DNA of 64,000 nucleotides from Aquabacterium sp029268225 (GTDB lineage: Bacteria; Pseudomonadota; Gammaproteobacteria; Burkholderiales; Burkholderiaceae_C), in the NCBI RefSeq assembly GCF_037482285.1, contig NZ_JBBEYB010000001.1:124001-188000 (forward strand), written 5' to 3'. Made by a program: the position numbers and the translations under genes. Position 1 is the stretch's first letter; each line of letters begins with the position of its first letter. This document shows positions 62,783-64,000 of this stretch, piece by piece. Under the pieces are notes generated by a model. It was given only the letters and a program-made list of their open reading frames with translations. It did not search any database and was not told the DNA's origin.

Positions 62783-64000
62783 ATGCCCTTTGCTTCCCTT
62801 GGTTTGACCTCTCCCCTGGCCCGCGTCGCCGCCGATCAGGGCTTCGTGCACCCCACGCCCATCCAGTCGGCCGCCATCCCGGCCATTTTGCAGGGGCGCG
62901 ATGTGCTCGGTCTGGCGCAGACCGGTTCGGGCAAGACCGCCGCCTTCGTGCTGCCGCTCCTGCAGCAGGTGCTGGGTACGCGCCGCAGCACGCCGCGCCG
63001 CTTGCTGGTGCTGATCCTGGTGCCCACGCGCGAACTGGCCGATCAGGTGGGCGGCGTGACCCGTGAACTGGCCCAGGGCCTGGGCGCGCCCGTCAAGGTC
63101 GTCACCGCCTTTGGCGGCGTGTCCATCAACCCGCAGATGATGGCCTTGCGCGGTGGCGCCGACATCGTCGTGGCCACACCGGGGCGCCTGCTCGACCTGG
63201 TCCAGCACAACGCCGTGCGCCTCGACGACGTGGCCGCCCTGGTGCTCGACGAGGCCGACCGTCTGCTGGACCTGGGTTTTGCCGACGAGCTGGCCGAGAT
63301 CCTGGCGATGCTGCCGGCGCGCCGCCAGAGCCTGTTCTTTTCGGCCACCTTTGCCGACGAGGTGCAGGCCCTGGCTTCGGCCTTGTTGCACGACCCGCTG
63401 CGCATCGAGGTGCCGGCCGAGCCCGAGACCCGTCCGGACATCACCCAGCGCGCCATCGAGGTCGATGCCCCCCAGCGCGCCCAGCTGCTCAAGCACCTGA
63501 TCCAGACCAGTGACTGGGGCAGCACCTCACGCGTGCTGGTGTTTGCCGCCACCAAGTACGCCACCGAACTGGTCGCGCACAAGCTGCACCGGGCCGGCAT
63601 TCACGCGGCCGCCTTCCATGGCGACCTGAGCCAGGGCGCCCGCCGCGCCGTGCTCGACGCCTTCAAGGCCAGCGAACTGCAGGTGGTCGTGGCCACCGAC
63701 GTGGCCGCGCGCGGCATCGACATCGCCGGCCTGCCCGTGGTGGTCAACTTCGACCTGCCCCGCTCGCCCGACGACTACATCCACCGCATCGGCCGCACCG
63801 GCCGGGCGGGCGCCAGCGGCCTGGCCATCAGCTTCATCACGCCCGACGCCGAGTCGCATTTCCGTCTGATCGAAAAGCGCCAGGGTCAACGCGTGCCGCG
63901 CGAACGCCTGGCTGGATTCGAGCCGGCGGCACCGGCGCCGACTGATGGCAGCGTCGTGGACGGCCCCAAGGGACTCGACCCGAATGGTGGCGTCAAAGGC
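62783..64000 (+). CDS. rhlE: DEAD-box RNA helicase, RhlE type (C-terminus beyond window)
   Basis: ATP-dependent RNA helicase involved in ribosome assembly and RNA decay. The 406 codons in the window include the Q motif (FASLGLTSPLARVAADQGFV and PTPIQ), motif I AQTGSGKT (residues 45-52), PTRELADQV, TPGRLLDLV, DEAD in VLDEADRLLDLGF, SAT, and the second RecA lobe to HRIGRTGRAG. An Ala/Pro/Asp-rich tail begins near 380 and the frame is still open at base 64000, so the basic C-terminal extension typical of RhlE is cut off. Start by homology; no strong ribosome site. Confidence 0.93.
   Translation, partial: MPFASLGLTSPLARVAADQGFVHPTPIQSAAIPAILQGRDVLGLAQTGSGKTAAFVLPLLQQVLGTRRSTPRRLLVLILVPTRELADQVGGVTRELAQGLGAPVKVVTAFGGVSINPQMMALRGGADIVVATPGRLLDLVQHNAVRLDDVAALVLDEADRLLDLGFADELAEILAMLPARRQSLFFSATFADEVQALASALLHDPLRIEVPAEPETRPDITQRAIEVDAPQRAQLLKHLIQTSDWGSTSRVLVFAATKYATELVAHKLHRAGIHAAAFHGDLSQGARRAVLDAFKASELQVVVATDVAARGIDIAGLPVVVNFDLPRSPDDYIHRIGRTGRAGASGLAISFITPDAESHFRLIEKRQGQRVPRERLAGFEPAAPAPTDGSVVDGPKGLDPNGGVKG

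Overview
The window is high-GC DNA from a betaproteobacterium, most likely a member of the Burkholderiales close to Comamonadaceae or Aquabacterium/Ideonella-type genera. Gene content supports this: a stand-alone second infA, an lptE-holA pair behind leuS, a three-gene pnt transhydrogenase, and many c-di-GMP proteins. No rRNA, tRNA, CRISPR array, insertion sequence or prophage was recognised. Both ends cut a gene: maeB on the left, an RhlE-type helicase on the right.

Layout. 1-6.9 kb: start of maeB, a large lipoprotein followed by a predicted outer-membrane barrel, then thiL-pgpA-pncC (thiamine and phospholipid synthesis, NMN deamidation) and two small membrane proteins. 6.9-19.1 kb: mostly housekeeping (MFS transporter, cold-shock protein, infA, orphan ParA, thioredoxin-like protein, condensation-domain protein, holA, lptE, leuS, DUF502 protein, GST, LapA-domain protein). 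19.2-32.9 kb: a cyclohexanecarboxylate catabolic locus, with the MarR regulator badR divergent from badH-badI-aliB-aliA-badK-gcdH-etfB-etfA and a five-gene branched-chain-type ABC importer, closed by two tandem terminators. 33-39.1 kb: glycerol use (glpK-glpR on the minus strand; a short FimV-like protein, glpD and an SDR on the plus strand). 39.1-43.1 kb: a double-hotdog thioesterase, a PIN protein coupled to mnmA, a Nudix hydrolase and a TetR regulator. 43.3-53.7 kb: signalling (PAS-GGDEF-EAL protein, Aer-like receptor, two overlapping membrane diguanylate cyclases) around a pntAA-panD-pntAB-pntB operon. 53.8-61.2 kb: an operon for an acyl-CoA carboxylation route (carboxyltransferase, acyl-CoA dehydrogenase, enoyl-CoA hydratase, biotin carboxylase, BKACE) with a divergent LiuR/AtuR-like MerR regulator. 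61.2-64 kb: a GAF protein with a degenerate GGDEF domain, a PhnA/YjdM-like zinc protein and the helicase.

How the genes fit together. The 19-33 kb locus encodes uptake, CoA activation, two-step oxidation and hydration, and hydrolytic ring opening to pimeloyl-CoA, plus the glutaryl-CoA dehydrogenase and ETF needed near the end of that route. The pimeloyl-CoA beta-oxidation genes are not in the window. The 54-60 kb operon has the gene order of the acyclic-terpenoid atuCDEF core but ends in a BKACE gene rather than an HMG-CoA lyase, so its substrate is open. Both catabolic clusters are preceded by clear palindromic operators overlapping predicted promoters. Four proteins carry GGDEF domains; one has lost its active site but kept the inhibitory c-di-GMP site, suggesting a receptor.
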